From Amoeboaphelidium occidentale (taxonomy: Eukaryota > Aphelidiomycota > Aphelidea), in the NCBI GenBank assembly GCA_023515795.1, contig JALGPX010000016.1, positions 1-58,117 of the forward strand: 58,117 nucleotides of DNA, given 5' to 3'. Shown here piece after piece: positions 41,298 through 51,963 of this stretch; the stretch's first letter is position 1, and every line of letters begins with the position of its first letter. Below the pieces are notes generated by a model that was given only the letters and a program-made list of their open reading frames with translations, did not search any database and was not told the DNA's origin. A program made the translations under genes and the position numbers.

Positions 41298-44200
41298 ATG
41301 CCTGACTACGTGTTCAGCGGCCTAACGGTCAACTTCCCTTTCGAAGCTTATCCATGCCAAAAAGATTACATGGAAAAAGTAGTCAGAAGCCTTCAAGAAG
41401 TAAGTTTAAGCTTTACAATAGTGCTGAAACATAAAAGCAAAATCATGCCCTTCTGGAAAGCCCTACAGGAACAGGCAAAACTTTGTGTCTGTTATGCGCT
41501 TCTCTGTCCTGGTAACTTAAACTTATGGCTGGTTTAAATTCGAAGGCTTACCGCTTATAAAGCTTTAAAGCAAATGTACAACAGGAAGAGCGCTTCCGAA
41601 ATTCAGCACAAAATGGACAATGGAGATTTAAAACTGAAACAGCTGCATTCCGCCGTAACGAGCGACTTATCAAAAGAGAACTTTATTGCGGATAGTAGGC
41701 CAAAGATCATTTATGTCTCGCGAACACATTCTCAGTTATCTCAAGTTGTGAAGGAATTCTTAAATACGCCTTACAAAGACAGTCTAAAGATGTGTGTTCT
41801 TGGATCGAGGGAGCAAATGTGTCTCGAAAGTTCCGTCAAGGCAATACAATCTTCTGCTGTTCAAACCGTCAAATGCCGCCAGCTTGTCTCGACGTTCCGC
41901 TGCAGCTCTTACAACAATATGGGCAAAATCAAACACATTACCAAATACAAAACTATGGACATCGAAGATCTTGTACAGTTTGGTAAAGCTCACCATGCAT
42001 GCCCTTATTACTTATCGAGAGAGTCGCAGAATGATGCTGATATTATTTTCATGCCTTACAATTATTTAGTTGATCCGAACGCAAGGAAAGCGCAGAATAT
42101 TGCTGTCGAGAACTCGATTCTTATTTTTGATGAAGCTCATAACCTTGAAAGTTTCTGTGCGGATGCTGCTTCGTTCGATTTATCAATACTTGATATTGCA
42201 GGTGCTGTTGACGAAATTGATCGATGCAGAGCTGTAGCTGAAAGGCCAGAAAATCGAGATTTAGTAGATGAAGAAGAATTGAAAATGCTTAAAGTTATTA
42301 TGCTCAAGATAGAGGACGAAATTCAGAATATCCCTCTGCCAGCTTCAGGTGAATGCACAAAACCTGGCTCTTACATTTTTGATTTTTTTAACGCATTGCA
42401 GATTTCTCATGAACAAGCTAAAATGATTATAGGATTTGCAGAAAGAGTAACTACTGTACTCTCGACTCTATCTGGCTTCAATTCTAAATCCCACATCTCT
42501 TCCATAGTTGGTGCATTGAAAACTGTCTTTATGTCTGACAGTACAGATGCAATGGAAGATTTTTCCAACAGTTACAGGATTTTCATCAAAAAGGATATGA
42601 GTCCGAATACGAGATTTGTTAAAAACAAAGAGAACAGGATTCTTAGTTTTTGGTGTTTTAATTCATCGGTTACGATGAATTCTCTGGTTGCTCAAGAATG
42701 TCGTTCAATAATTCTCACTAGTGGAACATTATCGCCTCTTGCTTCCTTTGCTTGCGAAATGGGAATCAAATTTTCGCACCAGCTGGAAAATCCTCATGTT
42801 ATCAAAAATGATCAGATTTTTGTGGGGATCGTTCCTGTTGGGCCTGGAAATGTACCTCTGAATAGTTCTTACAAAAACAGAGATTCCGCAGTTTATTATA
42901 CTGATTTAGGAAATGCTCTTGTAAATTATGCTCGTATTGTTCCTGATGGGATGTTGTTGTTCTTTCCATCGTATGGCATGATGGATCTTTGTGTAAAAGC
43001 ATGGAAAGCATCATCTGATTCCAAATCTAAACCAATATGGGATCGACTGTCAGAACATAAGAAATTGTTTCTAGAGCCGCGGGATAAAGGAGGATTCTCA
43101 ACTTCTATTGAAGAATTTTACGAAATGATTAATAATGACACAACTGGCGCTATTTTCATGGCTGTGTGCAGAGGAAAAGCCAGTGAAGGTATTGATTTCT
43201 CTGATACCAGATCAAGAGCTGTGATAATAACTGGTATACCATTTCCTTCAGTTCAAGACGCTCGTGTAAAGCTTAAAAGAGAATATCTCGATGAGAAAAT
43301 TCGAAAAGGTAATTCCGATCCTTCAAACCTTTCCGGAGAAAATTGGTATAGACAACAAGCAGCAAGAGCGGTGAATCAAGCTATTGGTAGAGTCATTAGA
43401 CACAGAAACGACTGGGGTGCCGTTCTGTTGTGTGATGAAAGGTTTGGCTCCGCTGCAAACATAGACAATCTTCCTTACTGGATAAAACCATATGTTAACA
43501 AGTTTGATTCTTTTGGCAAATCTCAAAGCAGTCTTTCCCAATTCTTGAAACACAGATTGCGTGTTCAGGAAATGGAAACCAAGATTTTGGCGGACTCTAA
43601 ACCTCTTGAAGTTCCAGAATTGAATGGCAAGAAAGAAAATGTATTGAAACATCATACAAACTCACTTAAATCTATTCAGTTCGCGCAAAAGACAATAATT
43701 AATCCATCTCTTACAAAACTAACTTCTAAACCTGGATTATCGCAACAGCAACCTGTGATCCAAACAAATGATATCGTAACGGCACCAAAGAATTTACAAC
43801 CTCTTAAATCCTTATCAAAAGATTCTCTAAGAGGCAATGTGACCAAGAAGCAAAAGACTGAAGCAGTGGTTCCTGTAGCGGCCTCCAATACGGTGAAAAG
43901 AGAAGAGAGCGTTGAAGCAAAGGCGAATGTTCTATTGAAAGAAGTCAAAGACACGTTCGGTAAATCAGATTATAAAACATTTCAAAAAGTATGGTCCAAT
44001 TACAAGAACAAGGTCATACCCTTCACTGAGTTTTTAAATGAAATGGAAGTTCTTTTTGGAACGCCTGAGAGGTTTCCGTTGTTGAAACAAGTAGCTTCAT
44101 ACGTTCCTTCTAAATACCGACCTGCATTTCATGAGAGGATTGAAACTATCGAGAAGAGGGTAAGTGACAGCATCCTAAAGAAATCCAGACCAGCTGAGAA

Positions 44201-44480
44201 TGAGACGATTACTGACAGCAAGGATGAAAAATCTGAAAAGCGTACTACCTCATCTACAAAATAAATTAATTTTGTAGATGAATGCGTTATATGCCAGGAA
44301 GATGTTAAGACCCCGTTTAAAGCCAAATGTGGACACATGGCGTGTTACAGTTGTTGGATCGACCTGATACAAAATCGAAAGCATAAGAAAGAAACAGCAA
44401 ACTGCGTAGTCTGTGGTAAGGAGTATCGCAAGCAGCATTTAAGAAAGATTTACTTTCTAATAAAAATCAATGCCAGCTGA
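41298..44480 (+). CDS. RTEL1: RTEL1-like Fe-S DNA helicase with C-terminal harmonin-like and RING domains
   Basis: Exons 41298-41399, 41438-41511, 41546-44241 and 44278-44480 (introns 38, 34 and 36 nt) give 1,024 residues. The opening (VFSGLTVNFPFEAYPCQKDYM) is close to human RTEL1. Walker A is ESPTGTGKT (41-49), DEAH is at 254-257 and motif VI is QAIGRVIRH. Cysteines for the Fe-S cluster lie between Walker A and DEAH. A harmonin-like domain (about 854-931) and a C-terminal C3HC4 RING (C960, C963, C975, H977, C980, C983, C1000, C1003) follow, as in vertebrate RTEL1. The RING is encoded mainly by the last exon. The enzyme would unwind D-loops and telomeric or G-quadruplex DNA. Confidence 0.92.
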
Positions 44481-44519
44481 TACTCTCGAATTTGCCTTTT
44501 CGATTTTTTTAAGAATAAG

Positions 44520-45596
44520 ATGATTTGGTTTTGCTATATCGCCGTGCTTTCAATTATCACAGCTGCTCTTCGAAGCAACTTGTTTCAACTACCGGAGGAC
44601 GATGATATACGATACATATTGCAGAAACTTGGATCCTCGAACGCTGATCATTTAAATCCTTACAGTGGAAGGCTTTTAGCGCCAATTATGATTCCACGCC
44701 AACCCGATACTCCGGGAATAGCCAAAGTCAGACAATTCATCGTTGACCATTTCACAAAGCTTAAGTGGCATATTGAATTAAATTCTTTTGTTGAAAATAC
44801 CCCGGTTGGTCCAAAGAACTTTACCAATATTATCGTTACGAAGGATATCCTTGCGCCTAGAGTCTTAGTCCTTAGCGCTCACTATGACTCAAAAGTATTG
44901 ACTGAAGACGGAAAAGAATTTATTGGAGCTACTGATTCCGCTGGGCCATGTGCTGTATTGTTGGAACTGGCAGAAGCATTAAACGGTGTAGTAACATCTG
45001 ACGAATCCAAAGGAGGCAACGCTGGCACATCTTTGCAGATTATCTTTTTTGACGGAGAGGAAGCATTTTTTCAATGGAAAGGAAATGATAACACTTATGG
45101 TAGCAGATATCTGGCTCGCAATATGAGTGATGCTTCCCCGAGGTACGATGAATCAAGACTAGAAGATTCTTCCATACACGGAAGCCCCAGAAACAGGATA
45201 GAACAAATTGATCTCATGATATTGTTGGACTTATTAGGCAGCACTAACCCTTGGCCAACGATACCGAACTTTTTCAGGGAAACTTCAAATCTGTTTGATT
45301 ACATGGCAAGCATAGAGTCAAGATTACTAGAGCTAAACTTACTAAGCAGTTCAAGAAAAGACTCTCCGAATCCATACTTTTATGGAAAGTCGGCAGGCGG
45401 TATAGGTGATGATCATTTGCCTTTCATGGAAAGAAATGTTCCGATTCTACACTTGATACCACATCCTTTTCCCGATGTCTGGCACAAAATATCTGATGAC
45501 GCAACAGCCATAAATGAGCACGTCTTGTACGATTATGCCAAGATTCTACGAGTTTTCATACTGCAGTACCTCGATCTTGGAATATTGCAAGATTAG
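44520..45596 (+). CDS. Secreted glutaminyl-peptide cyclotransferase, paralogue 2
   Basis: The 358-residue single-exon protein starts with a hydrophobic signal peptide (FCYIAVLSIITAAL). Motifs parallel paralogue 1: PRQPDTPG; LSAHYDSK; GATDSAGPC with the ligand Asp; FFDGEEAFFQW with catalytic Glu residues; GSRYLA; LDLLGS; GDDHLPFM; and PFPDVWHKI with the ligand His. Together with paralogue 1 it brackets RTEL1. The two proteins are clearly related yet diverged, so the duplication is not recent. They may differ in secreted substrates. Confidence 0.87.
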   Translation: MIWFCYIAVLSIITAALRSNLFQLPEDDDIRYILQKLGSSNADHLNPYSGRLLAPIMIPRQPDTPGIAKVRQFIVDHFTKLKWHIELNSFVENTPVGPKNFTNIIVTKDILAPRVLVLSAHYDSKVLTEDGKEFIGATDSAGPCAVLLELAEALNGVVTSDESKGGNAGTSLQIIFFDGEEAFFQWKGNDNTYGSRYLARNMSDASPRYDESRLEDSSIHGSPRNRIEQIDLMILLDLLGSTNPWPTIPNFFRETSNLFDYMASIESRLLELNLLSSSRKDSPNPYFYGKSAGGIGDDHLPFMERNVPILHLIPHPFPDVWHKISDDATAINEHVLYDYAKILRVFILQYLDLGILQD

Positions 45597-45784
45597 GGAG
45601 GTCATTGTAGCATTCAACGAAATATGAGAGATCACAAGGAATAAAACATGTCCTGCGTTCAAGCGCAGTGTTATTTATGATTTGTTTCAAAGAATCGTGC
45701 GAACTAAGTGCTAAATTTAATTACGATGATGTCAGATGTCGCAAGAAGCTAGTCTAGTTGTTATTTTTAGGCCAAGATTCAAGA

Positions 45785-46697
45785 ATGAAACTTTTGATAT
45801 TCATACTGGTTGTTATGGCCACATTTAATGGGGTCTATGGTGATTCTGCTGGTAGAGCATCGTGTTCGTTTCCCGATAGTTTCCAAATGAGCACCTCTCG
45901 GGCTGGAACCAATGGTTATGTTATCAAGTTTTACTCAGAAGGTACAACCAATGAGATCACCACTACAACAACGGGATCTGCTATTAGCGTCCAGATCTCA
46001 GGAAGTAAGGGTTATTTAGGTTACATGATCAATGCTGTTTCTGGAAGTAAGTGATATGAGTTGAAACTGACATGATTTAGACGCTCCATTTCAAAACACA
46101 CGCGGAAAGTTCACGTCTTTCCCTACAGGTCGTGCGACGACCTGTAATGGTGTAGTTGCAGGTGCTGTAAGCCAGAATCGCAACCGAGCTGCTTCGTTGG
46201 CAAACAGTGATACAGTTTCGTGGCAAGCGCCTTCAACATCAGGCAATTACACGTTCTTTGCAATAGTTGTCGTGAGTTCTGGTGAATGGTATGGGCAGAC
46301 AAACCAGATTCGGGCTTCTTTATCAGTTGTGAATTCTGTGACTACAACACCACAAAGTACCGTAGCAACAATTTCATCGACCTCTACTTTCACAAACGGA
46401 GTAATCGAAACAATGTCGACTGAACAAGAAATATTGACCTCAATTGATCGGTACACCACACGATTTGATGGGACTACTAGCTCTTCTGATCATACAAAAA
46501 TTGTGGTATCACAAAAATCTATGAGATCAAGCATCACAACCACAAAAACGCCAATTGGTACTGCAGCTGCTTCTTCAACAACGACGATTTTGGAGCCCCA
46601 AAACACACAGGATGTATCTTCACACTCATTCAAGTCATTTAGTTATTTCACATGTTTGCAAATCATAACGATGGCACTTGTTTCAATGCTGCTCTAG
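45785..46697 (+). CDS. Secreted Reeler-domain protein with Ser/Thr-rich stalk, probably GPI-anchored
   Basis: Exons 45785-46046 and 46081-46697 (34-nt intron) encode 292 residues. A signal peptide (LLIFILVVMATFNGVYG) is followed by a Reeler-like domain (about 22-175): FQMSTSRAGTNGYVIKF, GYLGYMINAVSG over the junction, FPTGRATTCNGVVAGAVSQN and VSWQAPSTSGNYTFFAIVV. A Ser/Thr-rich stalk (about 180-265) has many probable O-glycosylation sites. The extreme C-terminus is a hydrophobic tail (CLQIITMALVSMLL), preceded by small residues, as expected for a GPI signal. Reeler domains occur in reelin, F-spondin and defence proteins of animals and in some protists and fungi. A surface or wall role is likely. 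Confidence 0.75.
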
Positions 46698-47035
46698 TAA
46701 AGTATTTGATCTTTTTGAGTTGTTTCTTTGTTCGATTTTACTATCTGGTTTTAACTCTTGCCTACATACGACAGTTTGTAAAGTTGATTATGGTGAGCCG
46801 AGATGTCTCATTGCGTATTTTGAATTAATGCCATGTTTCAATAGCGTTTTAAAGATTATGAAGTGGTTGTCACAATATGCGGAAGGCAAGGCGATCGTCC
46901 ACATAACCTAACATTTCATCAATTTAAGTAATCTGATAAAAAATGCAAATCTATTCGTTATAGAATTAGGCGGGGTTTTTGCAATATTGGGTTTGAAGTT
47001 TCACAGTTCACTTAGACAAAGTCAAAGATTACAAT
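46698..47035. other. 338-bp intergenic region, nothing recognised
   Basis: The spacer separates the Reeler gene from the convergent glycosyltransferase gene. It contains a short open frame at 46681-46911 that overlaps the end of the Reeler gene, but it has no recognisable family and no intron signals. I see no RNA gene or repeat here. Confidence 0.5.
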
Positions 47036-49691
47036 TTAATTCCTCTCATCAAAGTCTCGAACTTGATTTTCCAAAACCCAACGATAATATACACTGTAAC
47101 AGGCCTTAGACAAACACATGACATTATTTCGATCAATTTGACTAAGCCGTGCTTTTTCTAAGAGGGCCTGGTAAGCATCCAAGGTGGTCCACAGTATTGA
47201 ATCAGAACTCTTGTTCTTGGTGATTCTTTCTTCATTGAGACAGCAGTTTACGTCGGATATAACTACATAAGCATTATTGCCAATAAAAACATTCTCCTTT
47301 GCCAGTCTTACAGCATCCGAGAGCGTGTAAGCATAATTCGATGACAAAACCTTGAAATTCAACTGGCTGATAAAATTTTGCACTTGTTGGCTCAGTTTTG
47401 GCGTCTGATTTTTTGTATAAGAGCGTCCAAGTGCGGTGTCTACGACCACATTTAAGAATGATTGATAATTTCTTCCGCTTGGTCCTTCAAGATGCTCCTT
47501 TAAGCCTGTCATGAATAGATCTTGAGTCACTTTGTTGCATTTGATGAACATCCATTGCCGATTGTCAAAAAGCTTTAGAGATTTCTTCTTTGTCAAATCA
47601 AGTGGATCATGTGTAGCATTAAACGCCGGAACCACAAAGATATCTCGACTGATCTTTTGAGTAAGTTCTTTTTCGATGATAGTCTCTAACGGATTTCGAT
47701 TTATAAGAGTCCTAACGTGGCTAGTTGCCACATTAAATCCATAACGTATCGCTTGGGCAGCCAATATGTCTAAAGCTTTGTCGATACTGCTTTGATAGCT
47801 CTCTCGCTGGCTCAATATAGAAGCACCCAAAGATACTGCCTTTAGATGATGTTTCCTGATATAGTAATCAAAATTCTTAAGATGAGCATTAAAAGTCTCG
47901 TCATTCTCATACGGAATTCTGTATTTGCCGAATGGTTTGGAGGTTCCATGCAACAAACCAGTTATTCCATCTTCGTAACTCAATACGCCTCCATTTTCAT
48001 ACCAAGTTTCATTGTATTTGAACTGATCAAGGCCTGGAACGAAGAATACACCAACATTTTGCCTCATAAGTTCTAGCGCAACTTCTTGATTGCCTGTTAT
48101 AAAAATGTATCGGTTAATACTTGAAGCTTCTGCTTTACATATCCAGGACCGATACAATGGAAGTTCTGCAGGGTTATCTGCGCCGTAGACTAGGACTATG
48201 ATTCTGAACACAAAACTAAAATCCCATAAGAATTTCTGAAACTCATAGGACTCATATTGAGACATTTCAGGGGAATAATTAAATATCCGTCCAGACTTCT
48301 TTAAACTAAAGCATGCATCAAACACTTGAAGTTTATACGCCGGCGGAAATACCCATTTCAAATCATCTCGCTTACTAACAAGTGGAGCATTGGCGCCTAA
48401 AATTAGACTGATCATAAAATAAAATATACCTTCTGCGACTTTATAACTCACACCGATTTCTTGGTATGAAATACTAAGATACTTGGAGGATGGAAAGTTA
48501 ACATACATTCCATACCATTTCTTCATTTCAAGAAAGTACAAAAACCAAGGCGTCCATATCTTATTACCTGCGCTCTTATACCAACCAGTGGTCCTTATTC
48601 CGGATCTGCCTACGTATTCCAAAACTGGTCCAAAATTTGAATCAAGTTTTGCTTTATCATACCACAATCGAAACTGAATCCAATGCCGAGGAAACAGAAG
48701 TTGCCCCCATGTACCGATAGTACCAAAAAGAAATGGCCTGTTGTGATTCAAAACCTTCACAAAACAAGTTACACCATTCTCGTCTTTGCCAACACTATAA
48801 GTCTGCTTTTGAGTAGATATTCCGAAAACTTGATCATCGCGCAGATTGTCATCATAATAATACGCTTGAATAGCCTTTTTTATGTATCTATACCACCACT
48901 TACTCACAACGACGTCGTCTTCAACAACGTACGCAAACTCGTCTGTGGAAGAAGGCCACCATTGTTCAATCCATTGAGCTTGCAATCCAACATTTTTCTG
49001 CCTGTAATGAATGCGCTTATCTCCATGTGGCCATTCGAACTCGTGATATAAATAATAAAGAGCACTATGCACCTCTGACAATTTAACTTCGTTCTTGGTA
49101 AATCGCTCCACGAAGACTGCTTCAGACAAGTCCAAATGTTCCTTTGAAGCATATTCGCGAAGCTTTTCTTTCTGCGCTTCAGTCATTTGTACATTGGAAT
49201 CACCAGAGCTTGAATGATCTTTGCCCTTATGAAGAATCGGATAAGAATAGTTTGCGTAATTCTCTTGATCAGTGCTTGTATCAATATGATCAAGGAATAT
49301 ATCCAAATGTACTGTATCCCCATCGTAATAAGCATCTTTAAGACTATTCAATGTCCGTTCCAGAGACTGAAACCGATTGTAAGCAAGAACTTTTATAATG
49401 ATCTGAGGTTGCGGGAGGTTCTCGAAGTCTGGTCCATCGCCATCAGCATCAAAATCGTAGACATAATAGTCCGCTACAGATCATTAATACAAATCCTCTT
49501 GAGCATTTACATTCAGCTTCCGTATTTGAGATGGTTCCATCCAGAGAATCATCAGGATCAGTACTGGAAGCAGCATAACCATCATTCAGGGTTTGTAACA
49601 AGTGTCTGGCGGTTATAATGAGAAGCAAGAACATCCCAATGCAGAAGGCTCTATGCCGATTATTCTGAATGAGAGAAGCTTCTGGGGACAT
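47036..49691 (-). CDS. Large type II membrane glycosyltransferase with two catalytic-like modules
   Basis: Exons 49691-49511 and 49473-47036 (37-nt intron) give 872 residues. A short cytoplasmic tail and a signal anchor (about 14-35; FCIGMFLLLIITARHLL) place it in the Golgi. A GT-A type domain follows, with IIIKVLAYNRFQSLERTLNSL and a metal-binding EDD motif at about 245-247 (YVVEDDVVVSKWWY), recalling GT13/POMGNT1-like enzymes. Aromatic-rich segments (WGQLLFPRHWIQF, TPWFLYFLEMKKWYG) follow. The C-terminal ~400 residues form a second, unassigned module with possible nucleotide-sugar-type features. The donor and acceptor are unknown. It is the second largest protein of the locus after UTP10 and P4-ATPase. 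Confidence 0.78.
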
Positions 49692-49911
49692 TGCTCACAC
49701 TGAAGCGGTAGTTTCAGGCTAAAAATGAATGCGAGTTGTGGTCTGTGTGCAAACAAGTTTGGGGAATCGAGCTGCAGAACGCAATGAAAAGTCTCCACAG
49801 ATAAACGATAAGCTTTCGTTTCAAGGGCTGTGAGGCTATTTTAACTTACAGTTCTCTTGTTTCGGATAGTGTATCAGTATCGAACACATATTCGAACATT
49901 TCTTCTTCGAC

Positions 49912-50979
49912 ATGCCCAGGCGCATTATTGTCTCTGACAGCAATGACGAAGAATCTGATCTTGAAGACGTTCTAACACAGCTGAAGAAAGAAATAGGACG
50001 CGATGAAGGATGGGAAACGGTTAGAAGAGACGAGAATAGTCGCAAATACTCCGTTAGGCCTGAATCGCCGCGATCATTCAACAGCGACGAAGATACCGCG
50101 AGCCAGAGCACCGTGTACGAAATAACAGCTACAGAATCTGAAGAAAGTGCCCATTTTACAGACTCGGATGAAGAGAGAAGTGTTTATGGATGTTCCTCAG
50201 AAACATCTTCGATAGAAACAGCGAGATCGAAACCAAGCAAGAAGAAGTCTAACAATAAGAAAAAGCCAAAGCAAGAACCACGCACACCTCCGACTGAAGA
50301 GCCTCAATTAGACAAAATCTGGTGTTACCGATGCTTAGACACAAGGCATATTCAAAACTTCTCTGCAGCTCAACAGAAGCGTTACAAGACCAAGGGCAGA
50401 GCTTACTGCTTATTCCACAAATGGGGAGACCAAACGAACTATGCTGAAAATTTAGAATTCAAAGTTGAAATGCTAAAGAGACAGTTACAACAAGAAGAAG
50501 CTGAAGCTAAAGCTGCAGCAAAGCGCGTAAAGAAATACAACATAAGTGGGACCGAAATCATCTCTTTCGGGCAGTATGAAGGCAAAAGCTTTGAAGAAGT
50601 TCGATGTGGTGATAAATCTTACTGCGCATACGTTCTTCGTCAAAATCATCCACAATCTCCTGCTTTCAAGCGTTTCAGAAATTACTTGAAAGATTGTATG
50701 AGCGATGAAGAAGTTTACGTCGATTATGATGACACTGGGTTCATTGTAGACGATAAAGTCGATCCGAATGAAGACTTCGAATTGAACGATCCTCACGGAA
50801 ACGAAGTGTTTCAGCGTACAAAGCATCGAGGCAAGACGTTTGAGGAAGTCAGGAGAAGCGATTTGAGTTTCTGTAAATGGGCAGTGAAGTTGGTGCACTC
50901 TGGTGGGCAGTTGGAAAGATTTCGTGAGTATTTACTGGCTCAGGACGACTCGGAAACTTATGACTCTGATTATGAATGA
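49912..50979 (+). CDS. Acidic zinc-finger protein with tandem GKxFEEV motif
   Basis: The 355-residue single-exon protein begins with a disordered acidic, Ser-rich region (1-110) and a basic patch (KKKSNNKKKPKQ, about 110-121). A candidate C2CH zinc site is C138, C141, C166 and H169. Two related modules follow: residues 219-259 (FGQYEGKSFEEVRCGDKSYCAYVL, then FKRFRNYL) and 299-342 (VFQRTKHRGKTFEEVRRSDLSFCKWAV, then LERFREYL). GKxFxEV modules occur at the C-terminus of some exonuclease-like and viral proteins, so a nucleic-acid link is plausible. I do not recognise the family. Acidic tail and nuclear-like basic region suggest a nuclear protein. Confidence 0.7.
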   Translation: MPRRIIVSDSNDEESDLEDVLTQLKKEIGRDEGWETVRRDENSRKYSVRPESPRSFNSDEDTASQSTVYEITATESEESAHFTDSDEERSVYGCSSETSSIETARSKPSKKKSNNKKKPKQEPRTPPTEEPQLDKIWCYRCLDTRHIQNFSAAQQKRYKTKGRAYCLFHKWGDQTNYAENLEFKVEMLKRQLQQEEAEAKAAAKRVKKYNISGTEIISFGQYEGKSFEEVRCGDKSYCAYVLRQNHPQSPAFKRFRNYLKDCMSDEEVYVDYDDTGFIVDDKVDPNEDFELNDPHGNEVFQRTKHRGKTFEEVRRSDLSFCKWAVKLVHSGGQLERFREYLLAQDDSETYDSDYE

Positions 50980-50995
50980 CATTCTATTATGAGAA

Positions 50996-51598
50996 TCATG
51001 GCGACACTTTATTCAACTCTTCCAACAGTCTCTGTTCATACTTTTGAAGTTGCTGCTCAAACCCATAGTTTGGTTTAATTGAAGGTCTTGCTCCAGCTGC
51101 GATCATGTATGCTTGCGAGTATGATACTTTGTCTTTATACATCAAGTATGCAATAATAATCGATGCGCTTCTTGAAACACCTTGGTTACAGTGAACCAGG
51201 ACTTGACCACCACTCTCCCTTGCTTTGTGGATAAATGCGATAAATTCATCCAAATATTCGAGCAACGGCGCAGAAGGTAAATCAGGAAACTCTTTTCTAT
51301 GATACTGGAAGTGCTAAACGGTTTGAAATAATGTAAAAGCAAATTTTACCTCTGGAAACAATTCTCCTACGTTCGATGCGACGTTTAGAATGTGAGTGAT
51401 CCCAGCTGCTTTGAGTATTTCCAAGTCTGATGCACCATCAGCTGAACTTATGAATAAACCATCAATGACCTAATAGATATTAGACCTGCTCTCCACTTGA
51501 TAAGTCCGGTGATTTCGATCAATGGAACAGCAGCTTGGAGGCGCATTCAAGTCGCTAATGATTCCATTGTCGCAACGACCCAAACCGAAACGCTGCAT
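50996..51598 (-). CDS. Atypical dual-specificity protein phosphatase
   Basis: Exons 51469-51350 and 51313-50996 (36-nt intron) are secure and give IDGLFISSADGASDLEILKAAGITHILNVA, then the signature HCNQGVSRSASIIIAYLM with catalytic Cys and Arg. YEQRLL ends the helical C-terminus. The N-terminal exon (51598-51497) is a guess that requires a 27-nt intron, shorter than others here. The total would be 179 residues, typical for DUSP proteins acting on phosphotyrosine and phosphothreonine. MAP-kinase substrate cannot be inferred. The gene is convergent with the zinc-finger gene (16 bp between stops). Confidence 0.75.
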
Positions 51599-51963
51599 AC
51601 CTTGCAAACCTTATTATCAATGTAATACTCCTTTTCCTTATCCGTAAGACTGCCTTCCTTCTTCTTATTACCCAAATACTTTCTCACATATACTCCATTC
51701 TCCAAGACCTCTTCGTACTTATAAGAGTCAGTATGAGCTCACTTATTAGAAGATCATACTTGATTAAGATATTTATCAGTGACGATAACTTTTGTCCCAA
51801 CTTTATGTTCCTTGAACTTGAATGTGACCAGCTGATCCTTGATGTTCATCTTGTGCTGTTTGATCTTGTTGCTCAAACAAAGTAAAGAAGGCACGCGAGG
51901 TCTCAAGGTCTTTACCAAATATTTATTAAAGTAGCTGTAGCTATAAGGATCCGCCACCACCAT
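51547..51963 (-). CDS. Small hypothetical gene, uncertain
   Basis: An open frame from 51963 (ATG overlapping the SNM1 stop region) runs to 51760. After a 42-nt GT-AG intron (51759-51718) it continues in 51717-51547, giving 124 residues. The Met at 51849 is another possible start (86 residues). The middle is Lys-rich with hydrophobic alternation (LVTFKFKEHKVGTKVIV, then GVYVRKYLGNKKKEG). No family is recognised. The 3' part overlaps the putative first exon of the phosphatase on the same strand, so at least one of the two models is wrong at that end. Confidence 0.4.

Noticed and set aside
46681-46911. Open frame of about 77 codons downstream of the Reeler gene
   Set aside because: It overlaps the end of the Reeler CDS, has no family resemblance and no splice signals, and its composition looks random.
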